The notes: a model not told the origin generated them from the letters alone. A stretch of DNA of 64,000 nt from an uncultured Rhodospirillaceae bacterium (GCA_937927415.1 CALBDS010000042.1:1-64000); one strand, 5' to 3'; positions 1-9,014 are shown, counted from the stretch's first letter. Program-made: numbers and translations.

Positions 1-709
1 CCATCGGACCCAAGGCACCCGACAGAACCGTGTCCCCCGCCTTCAGCGGACGGCCAGCCCGCGCCATCACCCGCGCCAGCCACAAAACCGCGTTCAGCGG
101 GTGGCCCAGACACGCCGCACCCGCTCCCGTCGAGACCGGCTCGCCGCGGATCTCCATGACCATGCCGCACAGGCGCAGATCCAGCCCGTCCAGCCGCTTC
201 GGCTCGTTGCCCAGCACATAGAGGCCGCTGGATGCGTTGTCGGCCACGGTGTCGAGGATGCGGATGTTCCAGCCGGCGATGCGGCTGTCCACGATCTCCA
301 GCGCCGGCAGGGCGTAATCCACCGCGCGGATCACGTCGGGGATGGTGATGTGCTCCGACGCCAGATCCCGGCCGAGGACGAAGGCCACTTCCGCTTCCGC
401 CTTGGGCTGGATCAGGCGGTGGCGGGGGATTTCCTCCCCATCCGGCACCGCCATATCGGCGAACAGCATGCCGTAATCGGGCTGATCGACGCCAAGCTGT
501 TTCTGCACCGCCAGCGAGGTCAGGCCGATCTTGCGCCCTGCCAGCACCCGCCCCTCGGCCAGCCAGCGGCCGGTGTTGATCTCCTGCACCGCATAGGCGT
601 CATCCACGCCGCCGTCGGGCAGAAGCTCGCGGATGGGATCGCAGGGGGTGCCGCTGCGGTGCGCCTCGAACAGGCGGTCGGCGGCGGTCTGAATGGAATG
701 CGCGCTCAT
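1..709 (-). CDS. dmpE: 2-oxopent-4-enoate (2-keto-4-pentenoate) hydratase, C-terminus cut by window edge
   Basis: Hydrates 2-hydroxypenta-2,4-dienoate to 4-hydroxy-2-oxovalerate in the lower meta-cleavage pathway. The visible N-terminal 236 residues carry the family segments [40 protein letters not shown] and STGAGAA. The stretch [18 protein letters not shown] resembles DmpE/MhpD more than the related decarboxylase DmpH. The start ATG (707-709) lies 10 bp after the dmpC stop, so the gene is the next cistron of the phenol operon. The hydrolase gene dmpD, which sits between dmpC and dmpE in Pseudomonas CF600, is absent here. The C-terminus lies outside the window. Confidence 0.85.
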   Translation of the reverse strand, partial: MSAHSIQTAADRLFEAHRSGTPCDPIRELLPDGGVDDAYAVQEINTGRWLAEGRVLAGRKIGLTSLAVQKQLGVDQPDYGMLFADMAVPDGEEIPRHRLIQPKAEAEVAFVLGRDLASEHITIPDVIRAVDYALPALEIVDSRIAGWNIRILDTVADNASSGLYVLGNEPKRLDGLDLRLCGMVMEIRGEPVSTGAGAACLGHPLNAVLWLARVMARAGRPLKAGDTVLSGALGPM

Positions 710-719
710 CGCCCGGTCC

Positions 720-2237
720 TCACAGCTTCACGCAGATGTTCTTGAGTTCGGTGTAGAACTCCAGCGAATGCACACCACCTTCCCGGCCGATGCCCGACAG
801 CTTGGACCCGCCGAACGCGGTGCGCAGGTCGCGCAGGAACCAGGAATTGACCCAGACGATCCCCGCCTCGATCCGCCCGGCGACCCGGTGGGCGCGGCTG
901 AGGTTTTCCGTCCACACCGCCGCCGCCAGACCATAGGGGGTGTCGTTGGCAAGCTCGATCGCCTCCTCCTCCGTATCGAAGGGGCGGATGTGGCAGCAGG
1001 GGCCGAAGATCTCTTCCCGCACCACCGCACTGTCGTCGGACAGGCCGGTCCAGATGGTCGGCTGGATCCATGAGCCGCCGCGCAGTTCCTCCGGCATGTC
1101 GGGGATGCCGCCGCCGGTGACCACGGTGGCGCCGTCCGCCACGGCCCGGCGGTAATAGGACAGCACCTTGTCCCGGTGCTCCTGGCTGATGAGCGGCCCC
1201 AGCGAGGTGCCGAGGGCGAAGGGATGGCCGGGCTTCAGCGCCTCGGCCCCCGCCTTCAGCCGCGCCACGAATTCGGCGAAGACCGGACGTTCCACATAGA
1301 CCCGCTCGGTGCCCAGACAGACCTGGCCGCAGTTGGCGAAGGCCGAGCGCAACGTGCCCTCCACGGCCTTGTCCAGGTCGCAGTCGGCGAAGATCACCGC
1401 GGGGTTCTTGCCGCCCAGTTCGAACGACACCGCGCGCACCCCGTTGGCCGCGGCCTTCATGATCGCTTCGCCGGTGCGGGTTTCGCCGGTGAAGGTGATG
1501 GCGTCCACCTGCGGGTGGGTGGTCAGGAACTCGCCCGCCGAATTGGGACCGAAGCCGTGCACCACGTTGTAGACGCCGGGGGGTACGCCCGCCTCGTTCA
1601 TCACCTCGCCCAGCAGGGCGGTGGTGGTGGGGGTTTCCTCCGACGGCTTCACCACCACGGTGTTGCCGCAGGCCAGCGCCGGCCCGACCTTCCACGTCAT
1701 CAGCAGAAGCGGCAGGTTCCACGGGCTGATGACCCCGATCACCCCCTTCGGCCCGCGCACGGCGTAGTTCAGCGCCCCGGCCCCGTCGGGGGTGGCCATG
1801 GCGAAGAATTCCGACGGGACGTTCTTCACCACGTCGGCGAAGATCTTGAAATTGGCCGCCCCGCGCGGGATGTCGATGTGGCTGGCCAGCGATTGCGGCT
1901 TGCCGGTGTCGGCGATTTCGGCGGCCAGGAATTCGTCGAAGCGGCGGGTGATGCCGTCGGCCACCTTGTAGAGGATATCCACCCGCTCCTGCACCGTCAT
2001 CCGGCCCCACGGACCGGCCAGGGCGGCGCGGGCGGCGCGCACCGCCGCGTCCACGTCGGCCTGGGAGGCTTCGTGCACCACCGACACCAGCGAACCGTCG
2101 ATGGGCGAGCGGTTCTGGAAGGTCCGCCCCGAGGTGCCGCGGGTGTAGGCGCCATCGATGAAGTGCAGCGTTTCCTTGACCTCCGCCCCGGCGTCGGCCG
2201 AGGCCGCCCCGGCGCGGGAAAGGGTTGTCGTCGTCAT
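720..2237 (-). CDS. dmpC: 2-hydroxymuconic semialdehyde dehydrogenase
   Basis: NAD-dependent oxidation of 2-hydroxymuconate semialdehyde, the catechol ring-cleavage product, on the oxalocrotonate branch. At 505 aa it is a normal-length aldehyde dehydrogenase. Visible motifs are the cofactor-site segment SPWNLPLL (about 171), the catalytic glutamate in SFELGGKN (E273) and the catalytic cysteine in NCGQVCLG (C307). The start at [10 protein letters not shown] is preferred because upstream in-frame codons translate as low-complexity sequence overlapping the previous gene. It sits between the GlcG/HbpS-like gene and dmpE in the phenol operon. The name follows operon context plus family similarity. 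Confidence 0.9.
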   Translation of the reverse strand: MTTTTLSRAGAASADAGAEVKETLHFIDGAYTRGTSGRTFQNRSPIDGSLVSVVHEASQADVDAAVRAARAALAGPWGRMTVQERVDILYKVADGITRRFDEFLAAEIADTGKPQSLASHIDIPRGAANFKIFADVVKNVPSEFFAMATPDGAGALNYAVRGPKGVIGVISPWNLPLLLMTWKVGPALACGNTVVVKPSEETPTTTALLGEVMNEAGVPPGVYNVVHGFGPNSAGEFLTTHPQVDAITFTGETRTGEAIMKAAANGVRAVSFELGGKNPAVIFADCDLDKAVEGTLRSAFANCGQVCLGTERVYVERPVFAEFVARLKAGAEALKPGHPFALGTSLGPLISQEHRDKVLSYYRRAVADGATVVTGGGIPDMPEELRGGSWIQPTIWTGLSDDSAVVREEIFGPCCHIRPFDTEEEAIELANDTPYGLAAAVWTENLSRAHRVAGRIEAGIVWVNSWFLRDLRTAFGGSKLSGIGREGGVHSLEFYTELKNICVKL

Positions 2238-2259
2238 GGGTCTTTGCGTCCCTTGTGTC

Positions 2260-2712
2260 TTATGGGTTGTCGGGCTGAAGCCCCAGCGCCGCCAGACCGG
2301 CCAGCGCGCACAGGCAATCCTGTTCCTCGGAGGCACCGGACACCCCGATGCCCCCCACCACCCGGCCTTCCGGTCCCGCCCCGCCGATGCGGATGGGATA
2401 GCCGCCGGCAAAGGCGGTCAGCCGGTCGCGGCGGATCAGCCCGTCGCGCAGGTCGGGGTTGCCGGCGATCAGGCGGCCCAGGTCCGCCGTCGCCATGCCG
2501 AAGCTGACCGCGGTCAGCGCCTTGTCCTGAGCGATGTCGATGGAGTGGAGAAAGGCGCCGGGTGCCCGCAGGAAGGCGGCAAGATTGCCGCCCGCATCCA
2601 CCACGGCAGCGTTCACCGCCACCCCCAGTTCCCGCCCCCGGCGGACGGCGGCGGCGACGGCGGCCAGGGCCGCCTCGTCGCCGATCGTGTCCTGACGCAC
2701 GGTCAGTTCCAT
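2260..2712 (-). CDS. GlcG/HbpS-family heme-binding-like protein in the phenol operon
   Basis: A 150-aa protein of the GlcG/HbpS (DUF336) family, recognised by AVVDAGGNLAAFLR, the SIDIAQDKALTAVSFGM helix, the GGYPIRIGG turn and a C-terminal GGIGVSGASEEQD segment. Members bind heme or corrinoids, or are accessory subunits of oxidative enzymes. They recur in aromatic and propanediol catabolic operons, often with no assigned role. It lies 17 bp after catechol 2,3-dioxygenase and 22 bp before dmpC, so it is surely co-transcribed. A role in protecting or servicing the metal enzymes of the pathway is inference. ATG at 2710-2712 is chosen, and the longer upstream frame overlaps dmpB. Confidence 0.8.
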   Translation of the reverse strand: MELTVRQDTIGDEAALAAVAAAVRRGRELGVAVNAAVVDAGGNLAAFLRAPGAFLHSIDIAQDKALTAVSFGMATADLGRLIAGNPDLRDGLIRRDRLTAFAGGYPIRIGGAGPEGRVVGGIGVSGASEEQDCLCALAGLAALGLQPDNP

Positions 2713-2729
2713 GGCCCCACCCTCCCCGG

Positions 2730-3650
2730 TCAGGTCACAACGGTCAGGAAGCGTTCGTTCAGGACACGTTCGTAATAGAAGATGCCCTTGCCCAGTTCGT
2801 TGTGGTCCCACATGCGGGTGGGGTTGTCGGGGTAATAGGTGTAACCGCCGGCAAACACCTCGTTCCGGTTGCCCGAGGGGTCGAAGAAATAGATGGTCTG
2901 GCCGCGGGTGATGCCGTGGCGGGTCGGGCCGATGTCGATGGAGATGTTGTAACGGCTCATGATGTCGGCGGCGTGGCCGATGTCGAACCAGCTTTCCAGG
3001 AAGAAGGCAGCGTGGTGGAACTTGCCCGGATCCGCGTGCTTGACGAAGGCGATGTCATGGGCCTTGTTGGAACAGGTCAGCCAGATCGCCAGCAGCCCGT
3101 CGGGCAATTCCACCTTTTCCGCCAGCGAGAAATCGAGCACCTCGGTGAAGAAGCGCAGGTTCTCGTCGATGTTGGGACCGTAGAGCAGCGCGTGGTCGAA
3201 ACGGGTGGCCTTCATGCCCCGCGGTTCTTCCGGCCACACATCGGGGTTGAGGATCGGCGGGTGGTTGCTCGACAGCTCGATGGTCGCGTACAGCTCGATC
3301 CGATGGCCCGACGGCAGGGTGAAGCCGATGCGGCGGCCCACCCCCGGCTGTTCCCCGGCGGCCACATGGTCCACCGCCAGCCCCCAGGCGCGGATGCGCT
3401 CCTCGAAACGCTCAAGGTCGGCTTCGGCCGCCACCTTGAAGCCCATGACGTCCATCCCCGCCTCGTCGGTCTGGCGCAGGATGACGCTGTGGCGGTCGAA
3501 CTCGTCCCAGCCCTTCAGATAGACGCGCCCGTCGTCGCCGGTGGACACCAGATTGAGGCCCATCCGGTCCACGTAATGGGTCAGCGCCGCCGCCATGTCG
3601 AGAACGCGAAGCTGAATGAAGCCGGGGCGCAGCACACCGTTGACTGCCAT
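2730..3650 (-). CDS. dmpB: Catechol 2,3-dioxygenase (extradiol, type I)
   Basis: Fe(II) extradiol dioxygenase that opens catechol to 2-hydroxymuconate semialdehyde. At 306 aa it matches the XylE/DmpB length. It has two vicinal-oxygen-chelate domains, and the metal ligands are visible as H153 (FDHALLYG), H213 (FHHAAFFLES) and E264 (GNRNEVFAGG). The C-terminal signature around DPSGNRNEVF and the ending LNERFLTVVT closely match XylE. Its neighbours are the [2Fe-2S] ferredoxin DmpQ upstream, which reactivates oxidised enzyme, and the ring-cleavage product dehydrogenase downstream. The start has a GGAGG-type ribosome site (cctcc at 3660-3664 on the plus strand). Confidence 0.95.
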   Translation of the reverse strand: MAVNGVLRPGFIQLRVLDMAAALTHYVDRMGLNLVSTGDDGRVYLKGWDEFDRHSVILRQTDEAGMDVMGFKVAAEADLERFEERIRAWGLAVDHVAAGEQPGVGRRIGFTLPSGHRIELYATIELSSNHPPILNPDVWPEEPRGMKATRFDHALLYGPNIDENLRFFTEVLDFSLAEKVELPDGLLAIWLTCSNKAHDIAFVKHADPGKFHHAAFFLESWFDIGHAADIMSRYNISIDIGPTRHGITRGQTIYFFDPSGNRNEVFAGGYTYYPDNPTRMWDHNELGKGIFYYERVLNERFLTVVT

Positions 3651-3669
3651 GTGAGGTTTCCTCCGATTT

Positions 3670-4011
3670 TCAGATATTGTTGATATCGTTGGTCTTTTTT
3701 CCCCGTGCCCGCGGGGCGGGCGACAGGGACAGGTCGGTTTCCGGGATCAGGCGGCAGGCCAGGGCGATGCCCTGGTCCGATTCCTCCGCGCTGACGTGGG
3801 CACGGCTCTGGGCGCCGACGCGGTAGCGGCCGTCCAGGACATGGACCCGGCACACGCCGCATCCCCCCTGGCGGCAGCCCACCGGTACCCGGCGTCCGCC
3901 CACCGCCGCCGCCCCGAACCCCGCCGCCCGTTCCAGGGCGGCGATCACGGTTTCACTGTCGCGGCAGGGAAAGGCCGCGCCGTCCAGATGAATGGTGTGG
4001 GTCGTGGTCAT
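3670..4011 (-). CDS. dmpQ: Chloroplast-type [2Fe-2S] ferredoxin, XylT/DmpQ type
   Basis: 113-aa ferredoxin with the plant-type cluster ligands C46, C51, C54 (GCRQGGCGVC) and C86 (ALACRLIP). XylT and DmpQ reduce the active-site iron of catechol 2,3-dioxygenase after oxidative or substrate-linked inactivation, and this gene immediately precedes dmpB, 19 bp away. The C-terminal tail after the last cysteine is basic and a little longer than in XylT. The gene starts 18 bp after the reductase gene dmpP in the same operon. Confidence 0.9.
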   Translation of the reverse strand: MTTTHTIHLDGAAFPCRDSETVIAALERAAGFGAAAVGGRRVPVGCRQGGCGVCRVHVLDGRYRVGAQSRAHVSAEESDQGIALACRLIPETDLSLSPAPRARGKKTNDINNI

Positions 4012-4029
4012 GGGATCCTCCCCTTGCCC

Positions 4030-5094
4030 TTACAGCCGCCGGAAGACGGGGCTGCGCACCTTGCCGGCGTCGCCGTCGCCCGCGGTCAGGAAGCGTTCGG
4101 TGAAGATGTCGCGTTCGAACAGGCGCCCCTGCATCAGGGTGCGGATGCACGCCTCCACCATCGGCGGCGGGCCGCACAGGTACGCCTTGCGTCCGGCGAA
4201 CATCCCGTCGTAGCGGCGCTGCAACGCTTCGTGGACGAAGCCGGTTTCGCCGTTCCAATCGTCGCCGGGCCGGGGTTCGGACAGCACCGGCACATAGGTC
4301 AGGTTGGGATGACGCGCCGCCAGATCGGTGAAGAACCCGTGGTCGTAGAGATCCCGCACGGCGCGCACGCCATGGATCAACAGCATCTCTTCCCCCCGGC
4401 CCTGCTCCAACAGGTCGAGGATCATGGATTTGGGCGACGACAGCCCGGTCCCCCCGGCCAGGAAGATCATCGGCTGGGCGGCGGAGGTGCGGACGAAGAA
4501 GCGGCCGTAGGGGCCGGAAAACCGCACCGTGTCCCCCACCGCCAGATCACGGTGGATCCAGCCGGTGGCCCGCCCGCCCGGCACCAGCCGCACGTGCAGT
4601 TCGATGCGGTTGGGCCGCGACGGCGGGCCGGCGAGCGAGAAGGCCCGCGGCCCCTCCACCCCCGGCACCGACAGGTTGATGTACTGCCCGGCCTGAAAGA
4701 CGATGCCGTCGCCGGGCAGATCGATGACCACCCCCTTGACGTCGTGGGTCAGATCGATCAGTTCGGCCACCGTGCCGGTGAAATCGCGCACCGGGATGCG
4801 TTTTGCGTCGGGTTCGTCGTCCAGATCGGCTTCGATCACCGCGTCCGACAGCAAGGTGGCGGTGCAGGCCAGGGTTTTGCCGCCGTCGCGTTCAAAATCC
4901 ATCAGCGCGAAGGCCGATGCGTCGCCGTGGTCGATGTCGCCCTCGGCCACCTCCACCTTGCAGGTGCCGCACAGCCCATGGCCGCAGGCGTGGGGCATCC
5001 AGATCCCCTGACGCAAACAGGCGTCCAGGATGGTCTGGCCCTCTTCGACGGCAACGGTGTCGCCGGTCGGTTCGATCGTCAGCGTGTGGGACAC
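4030..5094 (-). CDS. dmpP: Phenol hydroxylase P5, FAD/[2Fe-2S] NADH reductase
   Basis: Electron-transfer component of multicomponent phenol 2-monooxygenase, passing electrons from NADH via FAD and a [2Fe-2S] cluster to the diiron hydroxylase. In order, the N-terminal ferredoxin domain has ligands C37, C42, C45 and C77. An FAD-binding domain follows with RAFSLAGPP, then an NAD-binding domain with GGTGLSSPKSM and YLCGPPPM. Its 354 aa match DmpP. It follows dmpO by 19 bp within the operon. Confidence 0.95.
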   Translation of the reverse strand: MSHTLTIEPTGDTVAVEEGQTILDACLRQGIWMPHACGHGLCGTCKVEVAEGDIDHGDASAFALMDFERDGGKTLACTATLLSDAVIEADLDDEPDAKRIPVRDFTGTVAELIDLTHDVKGVVIDLPGDGIVFQAGQYINLSVPGVEGPRAFSLAGPPSRPNRIELHVRLVPGGRATGWIHRDLAVGDTVRFSGPYGRFFVRTSAAQPMIFLAGGTGLSSPKSMILDLLEQGRGEEMLLIHGVRAVRDLYDHGFFTDLAARHPNLTYVPVLSEPRPGDDWNGETGFVHEALQRRYDGMFAGRKAYLCGPPPMVEACIRTLMQGRLFERDIFTERFLTAGDGDAGKVRSPVFRRL

Positions 5095-5113
5095 GGCCGC
5101 ACCCTCCCCTGGT

Positions 5114-5482
5114 TTAGCTGAACGAGCCGCGATAGCCGTGCAGGCCCGGCGTCCAGAAACGGATCAGCGACTTGTGGCCGACGCCATGGTCGGCGAGGCT
5201 CTTTTCCGGGTCGGGCGTCACGTCGTTCCCATCGACGGTCCAGCGCACCGCCGCCCAGTCGATGGCGGCGAAATCGGGGTGCGCGCCGTAATAGGTGGGC
5301 AGGATCTCGGCCAGAAGCGCGCCGAACGGCATGGACGGCGGAAAGGGAAAGGCAACGGCCGAGCAGAAGCTGAGATGCTCTTCCCAATGCAGATAGACGA
5401 CGATGTTGCCGTGAAAATTCTCGACACGGTCGCGGATCTCGACCTTGTCGGCGTAGTCCTTTTCCAGGGCGACGACGGCCAT
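5114..5482 (-). CDS. dmpO: Phenol hydroxylase P4 subunit
   Basis: Small gamma-type subunit of the phenol hydroxylase (122 aa). DmpO family features are the start AVVALEKDYADKVEIRDRVENFHGN, broken here as AVVALEKDY then EIRDRVENFHG, and the C-terminal motif HKSLIRFWTPGLHGYRG. It assembles with P1 and P3 into the (alpha-beta-gamma)2 hydroxylase. The start ATG at 5480-5482 is preceded by a GGAGG-like site and fits the family N-terminus, while the longer in-frame extension overlaps dmpN and is rejected. It lies between dmpN and dmpP. Confidence 0.92.
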   Translation of the reverse strand: MAVVALEKDYADKVEIRDRVENFHGNIVVYLHWEEHLSFCSAVAFPFPPSMPFGALLAEILPTYYGAHPDFAAIDWAAVRWTVDGNDVTPDPEKSLADHGVGHKSLIRFWTPGLHGYRGSFS

Positions 5483-5553
5483 GGGGTTTCCTCCGGTGTT
5501 TTTCTTTGATTTGAGAGGGGGGCATCGGTCGCGCCCCCCTCGGGCGGGCGGCG

Positions 5554-7071
5554 TCAGCCGGCGACCCGGCGGCGGGCTTCCATCCACGCGTCCCACTGGG
5601 CCTGATCGGGCGAACCGGCCTGATCCAGATTGTCGGCGCCCAGGTTCAGCCGGTACCACTTCAGCACCTCCTCGACCGAGGCGCCGCCGCAATTGCCCTG
5701 GAAGATCTGGTGCACCGGCAGCCACGACTGGCTGTATTTCTCCGGCTCGTTGTCGAAGATGTCCTTACAGCCATCCGAGCAGAAGTGATACGTGTCGCCC
5801 TTGTAATGGGAATGACGGAAGGAAATGGTGGTCGGGTCGCCCGGCTCGGTGTAGGCCATGGGGATCTGACAGGTGGTGCACAGCTGCGGCAGAGCGTTGT
5901 TGTAGAAACGCTTTCCTTCCTTCGCCATCTCGCCCCACATCTCGAAGCGCGGACGGTAGTATTTGTCGAAGGTGGTCGGGTACTTCTCCGACAGCCAGTC
6001 CATTTCCTCAGCCGAGGGCAGCCAGGTGTGGAACCCGGCGGCGTGGGTGTATTGATAGAACACCGCCCAATTCTGGTGGGAGATGTGATCCGCCTCCGCC
6101 GTCGCCACGTCGGCGTATTTCGGCACGCGCAGGCCGTAACGGGACAGATCCTGGAACAGCGAGCCGCCGGCCTCGGTGAAATAGATCTCCCACGCTTCGC
6201 GCCAGGACATGATCTTCTTGGGCAGCATGTAGTCCATCATCATGGCCACGAGGCCCAGAACCCGGTGCCCGCGCCAGAACCACTTGTCCACCCACTTCTG
6301 CACGATGGGCAGATTGTCGGGATCCTGTTCCAGCAGGAACTTGATGACCTCGATGCCCAGCGTCATGTGACGGCTTTCGTCCGACTGGGCCGAGAAGCCG
6401 AAGGTCACGGTGGCAAGGTCGCCGTTGTAGGCGGCCCCCGACATGAACGGCACGAACAGCAGGTTCGTCAGCACATATTCAAAGGCAAAGCCGATGGCGA
6501 TGAAGTATTCGAACGGCCCGGCGGTGCGGGCGTCGTCGAAGAACGACTTGGGCACCGACAGATACCACACGCGGTCATGCATGTGGGGGAACTCGTGCAG
6601 GCCGTCGAAGAACTTGTTGTAGTGGCTCAGCGTGTGGATCTGGGTCTGCACGTGGCGCAGTTCGTCCAGGGACTGCATCTGGGCGGCCACCCGCGGGCCG
6701 ACGCCGGGGATGTGGCGCCCCACATGGGCAAAGCCGCGGTGAGCCTGATATTCCAGCGGCGACACGCCGGTCAGGAACAGCTTGACGGCGTTGACATAGC
6801 GGGCGTCGGTCAGCCCCATCTGCCCGTTGTTCTGGGCGAAGCTGTCGAGCACGGCGTAGAGCTTGCGTTCCTTTTCCGCCTGGAACTTCCAATAGGCGTC
6901 CATGGTCAGACGGAACGGGTCTTCCCACTTGGACCAGTCGTGGATCTTGATCCCTTCGAATTCGGCGTAGGGATAGATGGCGGATTTCGACTGGTAGGAC
7001 GGTTCCCAGTCCAGCCCGCGGGTCAGCAGAGAATAGCGTTGCTTCAGGCCCAGCTTGGCGACGGCGTTCAT
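5554..7071 (-). CDS. dmpN: Phenol hydroxylase P3, diiron catalytic subunit
   Basis: Large oxygenase subunit (505 aa) that inserts O2 into phenol to give catechol. The two diiron helix pairs are visible in LDELRHVQTQ (ExxH) and SDESRHMTLG (ExxH), as in bacterial multicomponent monooxygenases. The C-terminus carries a YHS-type cysteine motif (CTTCQIPM and YHFCSDGC), typical of P3. The start MNAVAKLGLKQRYSLL matches the family N-terminus, and the longer upstream frame runs into dmpM and is rejected. It is flanked by dmpM (activator) and dmpO. Confidence 0.95.
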   Translation of the reverse strand: MNAVAKLGLKQRYSLLTRGLDWEPSYQSKSAIYPYAEFEGIKIHDWSKWEDPFRLTMDAYWKFQAEKERKLYAVLDSFAQNNGQMGLTDARYVNAVKLFLTGVSPLEYQAHRGFAHVGRHIPGVGPRVAAQMQSLDELRHVQTQIHTLSHYNKFFDGLHEFPHMHDRVWYLSVPKSFFDDARTAGPFEYFIAIGFAFEYVLTNLLFVPFMSGAAYNGDLATVTFGFSAQSDESRHMTLGIEVIKFLLEQDPDNLPIVQKWVDKWFWRGHRVLGLVAMMMDYMLPKKIMSWREAWEIYFTEAGGSLFQDLSRYGLRVPKYADVATAEADHISHQNWAVFYQYTHAAGFHTWLPSAEEMDWLSEKYPTTFDKYYRPRFEMWGEMAKEGKRFYNNALPQLCTTCQIPMAYTEPGDPTTISFRHSHYKGDTYHFCSDGCKDIFDNEPEKYSQSWLPVHQIFQGNCGGASVEEVLKWYRLNLGADNLDQAGSPDQAQWDAWMEARRRVAG

Positions 7072-7096
7072 GGCGTTTCCCCGATCTCGTGTTTTT

Positions 7097-7369
7097 TCAG
7101 TTGGTCCAGGCGACGGAGAAATAGTCGTCGTCCTCGTCCACGTTGCCGGCCATGGACACGATGGACAGGTGCAGTTCCTGAGGATCCCAGACACGGCCGA
7201 TCCGGCTTTCGACGGATTCCCGGCGGACGGTCAGGCTGCCCTCGCGGTCGATCTTGACGATGCCGGGAAAGCTGTGGACGGTGGCGCCGGGGTTGTCCTC
7301 GGTGATCGCCTCGATGATCGGGCGGGCGGTATCGGTGTCCTGAAGGGTGAGCGACGCGATGCGCGGCAT
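7097..7369 (-). CDS. dmpM: Phenol hydroxylase P2, cofactor-free activator protein
   Basis: 90-aa MmoB/DmpM-type regulatory subunit needed for efficient turnover by the diiron hydroxylase. It has the family segments ARPIIEAITEDNPGATVHSFPGIVKIDREG (split across residues 16-45) and the C-terminal ELHLSIVSMAGNVDEDDD. It contains no cofactor-binding cysteines, as expected. ATG at 7367-7369 begins MPRIASLTLQDTD. Upstream in-frame sequence overlaps dmpL and is not used. It sits between dmpL and dmpN. Confidence 0.92.
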   Translation of the reverse strand: MPRIASLTLQDTDTARPIIEAITEDNPGATVHSFPGIVKIDREGSLTVRRESVESRIGRVWDPQELHLSIVSMAGNVDEDDDYFSVAWTN

Positions 7370-7398
7370 GGGGGCAATCCTTTGCGGCAAAAAGCGGA

Positions 7399-8400
7399 TC
7401 AGACGGCAAGGCCCAGGGTCTTGGCGCGGGCCTGCAGGCCCCCCACCACTTCGGCCAGGGCACGGGTCCCCTCCTCCGCCCCCAGCACATGGTCGGCCAG
7501 CGGCGCGAAGGCCCCGGCGGCGCGGCTGGCCCAGGTGGCGAACCACCCGGTCAGAAGGGCGCGGTTTTCCGGCGATTCCGCCGCGGCGGTCTTGATGACC
7601 GCATCCACCCAACGGCTGTGCTCGGTGAACCATTCGTTCATGAACTCGGTCAGCATCGACACCGCCGAACCGCCCAGCGCCTGCCCCGCCGCGTCGAAAC
7701 GGCCGTAGACCAGCGGGTACAGGATGCCGTCGATGGCCAGATTCTGGGCCAGGAGCAGCTCGAACCAGTCCTTGACGACCAGGGTGTCTTCGGTCAGCCG
7801 GCGCAGGCCCTGCCATTCCGGTGCCGTCATCCAACGGTCCTTGGCCCGGTCGAGCGACGCGCCGGTGTTGCCGTCCAGCAGCAGCCCGATGCGCCCGATG
7901 ATCTGGGCCAGCGCCAGATGGTCACCGGCGGCGAAGATCGACGCCGCCGTGACCGCGGTGCCGTAGCCCAGATCGCAGATGTTGGTGCAGTTGAGGTTCG
8001 CACCCCATTCCATGTGGCGCAGCGGCAGCAGATAGGTTTCCACCGTCTCCCGCCACGCCGGATCCAGATGAGCCAGCAGGCCGCGCTTGTCCACGAACTC
8101 GATGTTGCGCTCGGTGGTCTGGTACTGGCCGGCGCGGGCGATGTTGTAGGTGGCATAATAGTACTGGCGCGGGTCGCGCAGTTTGTACCAGTCGGCCATC
8201 GTCACGCGGGTGCGCCGTTCGTCGTAGAGCCAGTGATCGGCGCCCCACAGCGGCTTGTAATGGAAATTGGCCGTCGCCTGCACGTCCAGGGTCGCTTCGT
8301 CGTAGCGCGAGGCCGGCTTGTCCGCGCCGTAACGGCGGGCGATGTGGCCGAAGGTCTGGCGGCGTGGTTCGACCTTGAGCGTTTTGATCTCGATGGTCAC
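7399..8400 (-). CDS. dmpL: Phenol hydroxylase P1, beta subunit
   Basis: 333-aa beta subunit of the hydroxylase core. It has the same helical ferritin-like fold as P3 but no diiron ligands. Family segments include TLDVQATANFHYKPLW, the YQTTERNIEFVDKRGL region and HMEWGANLNCTNICDLGYG. Its length agrees with DmpL (about 330 aa). The gene lies 75 bp after dmpK, and dmpM begins 29 bp after it. Confidence 0.94.
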   Translation of the reverse strand: MTIEIKTLKVEPRRQTFGHIARRYGADKPASRYDEATLDVQATANFHYKPLWGADHWLYDERRTRVTMADWYKLRDPRQYYYATYNIARAGQYQTTERNIEFVDKRGLLAHLDPAWRETVETYLLPLRHMEWGANLNCTNICDLGYGTAVTAASIFAAGDHLALAQIIGRIGLLLDGNTGASLDRAKDRWMTAPEWQGLRRLTEDTLVVKDWFELLLAQNLAIDGILYPLVYGRFDAAGQALGGSAVSMLTEFMNEWFTEHSRWVDAVIKTAAAESPENRALLTGWFATWASRAAGAFAPLADHVLGAEEGTRALAEVVGGLQARAKTLGLAV

Positions 8401-8475
8401 AGGGGTTCCTCCTTCCTCCCTTGGTTCCGTGGCACCCGGCGGCGGGAGGTGCCGTCCGGGCGGTTTGTCTCGGGA

Positions 8476-8766
8476 TCAGGCCGTCTCGCGGCCGTCCAGG
8501 TCGGGCGATGCCGGCGGCGGGTGGTACAGCCCGGCGGTCCCCGCCGGTGCCGCGTCCACCACGTCGGAGGGCAGCACCACCGCCCGCTGCCGAACGCAAA
8601 ACTCGTCGAAGGCGGCGAAGGGCATGATCAGTTCCACCGCCAGATCCCCATCCCCCAGCCCATAGACGAACTCCACGAAGCGCCCGCCGCGGATGCCGGT
8701 GACACGGACGAAAGCGGTCATATCGGGGGTTGCGGGGGATACGGGGGTGGTCCTGTCGGTCGGCAT
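8476..8766 (-). CDS. dmpK: Phenol hydroxylase P0, assembly protein
   Basis: 96-aa DmpK-type protein. DmpK helps produce active iron-containing oxygenase but is not part of the final enzyme. Recognised by TAFVRVTGIRGGRFVEFVYGLGDGDLAVE (split across residues 17-45) and FAAFDEFCVRQRA. It is the first gene of the operon, about 68 nt from the predicted sigma-54 start point. The start could be MPTDRTT (8766, with an AAGGAAG site) or M16 (8721). The upstream choice is used because of its ribosome site. Confidence 0.88.
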   Translation of the reverse strand: MPTDRTTPVSPATPDMTAFVRVTGIRGGRFVEFVYGLGDGDLAVELIMPFAAFDEFCVRQRAVVLPSDVVDAAPAGTAGLYHPPPASPDLDGRETA

Positions 8767-8844
8767 GGGGACGCTTCCTTCCGGGGTTCCTCAGATGGGT
8801 CTTCGTGCGGCGGCTCTGGCGGCCGTCCTTGGTTTTCCCTGTAT

Positions 8845-8861
8845 GGCAAGCCCCGTGCCAA
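8845..8861 (-). promoter_or_regulatory. Sigma-54 (-24/-12) promoter of the dmp operon
   Basis: Read on the minus strand the sequence is TTGGCACGGGGCTTGCC, a near-perfect TGGCAC-N5-TTGC element with exactly ten bases between the GG and GC dinucleotides. It faces dmpK, with the predicted start point near 8834. The divergent gene encodes a DmpR-type sigma-54 activator, which fits. Confidence 0.9.
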
Positions 8862-8901
8862 CCCAGCAGCCGGCGCTGGCACACGTCTGTATTTCCAATG
8901 A

Positions 8902-8914
8902 AATCAAAGGATTG
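8902..8914. promoter_or_regulatory. IHF binding site between promoter and activator sites
   Basis: AATCAAAGGATTG fits the IHF consensus WATCAA-N4-TTR at every defined position. It lies at about -68 to -80 from the predicted dmp start point, between the -24 element and the upstream activator sites. This is the place IHF occupies in the Po and Pu promoters to bend the activator onto sigma-54 polymerase. Confidence 0.7.
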
Positions 8915-8969
8915 GCTGAGGTGCGGAAACCCCATCCGGCGTGCTGCGGCGCACACGGAACCCGCTGCC

Positions 8970-8984
8970 TTGACGAAAACATCA
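8970..8984. promoter_or_regulatory. DmpR/XylR-type upstream activating sequence 1
   Basis: TTGACGAAAACATCA is an imperfect palindrome matching 13 of 15 bases of the second copy at 9015-9029 (read on the other strand). It is centred about 143 bp upstream of the predicted start point. Assignment as a DmpR site is inference from position, pairing and the neighbouring regulator. Confidence 0.6.
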
Positions 8985-9014
8985 CTTCGTCCGGAGGTTG
9001 CTGCGGGTGCGAGA

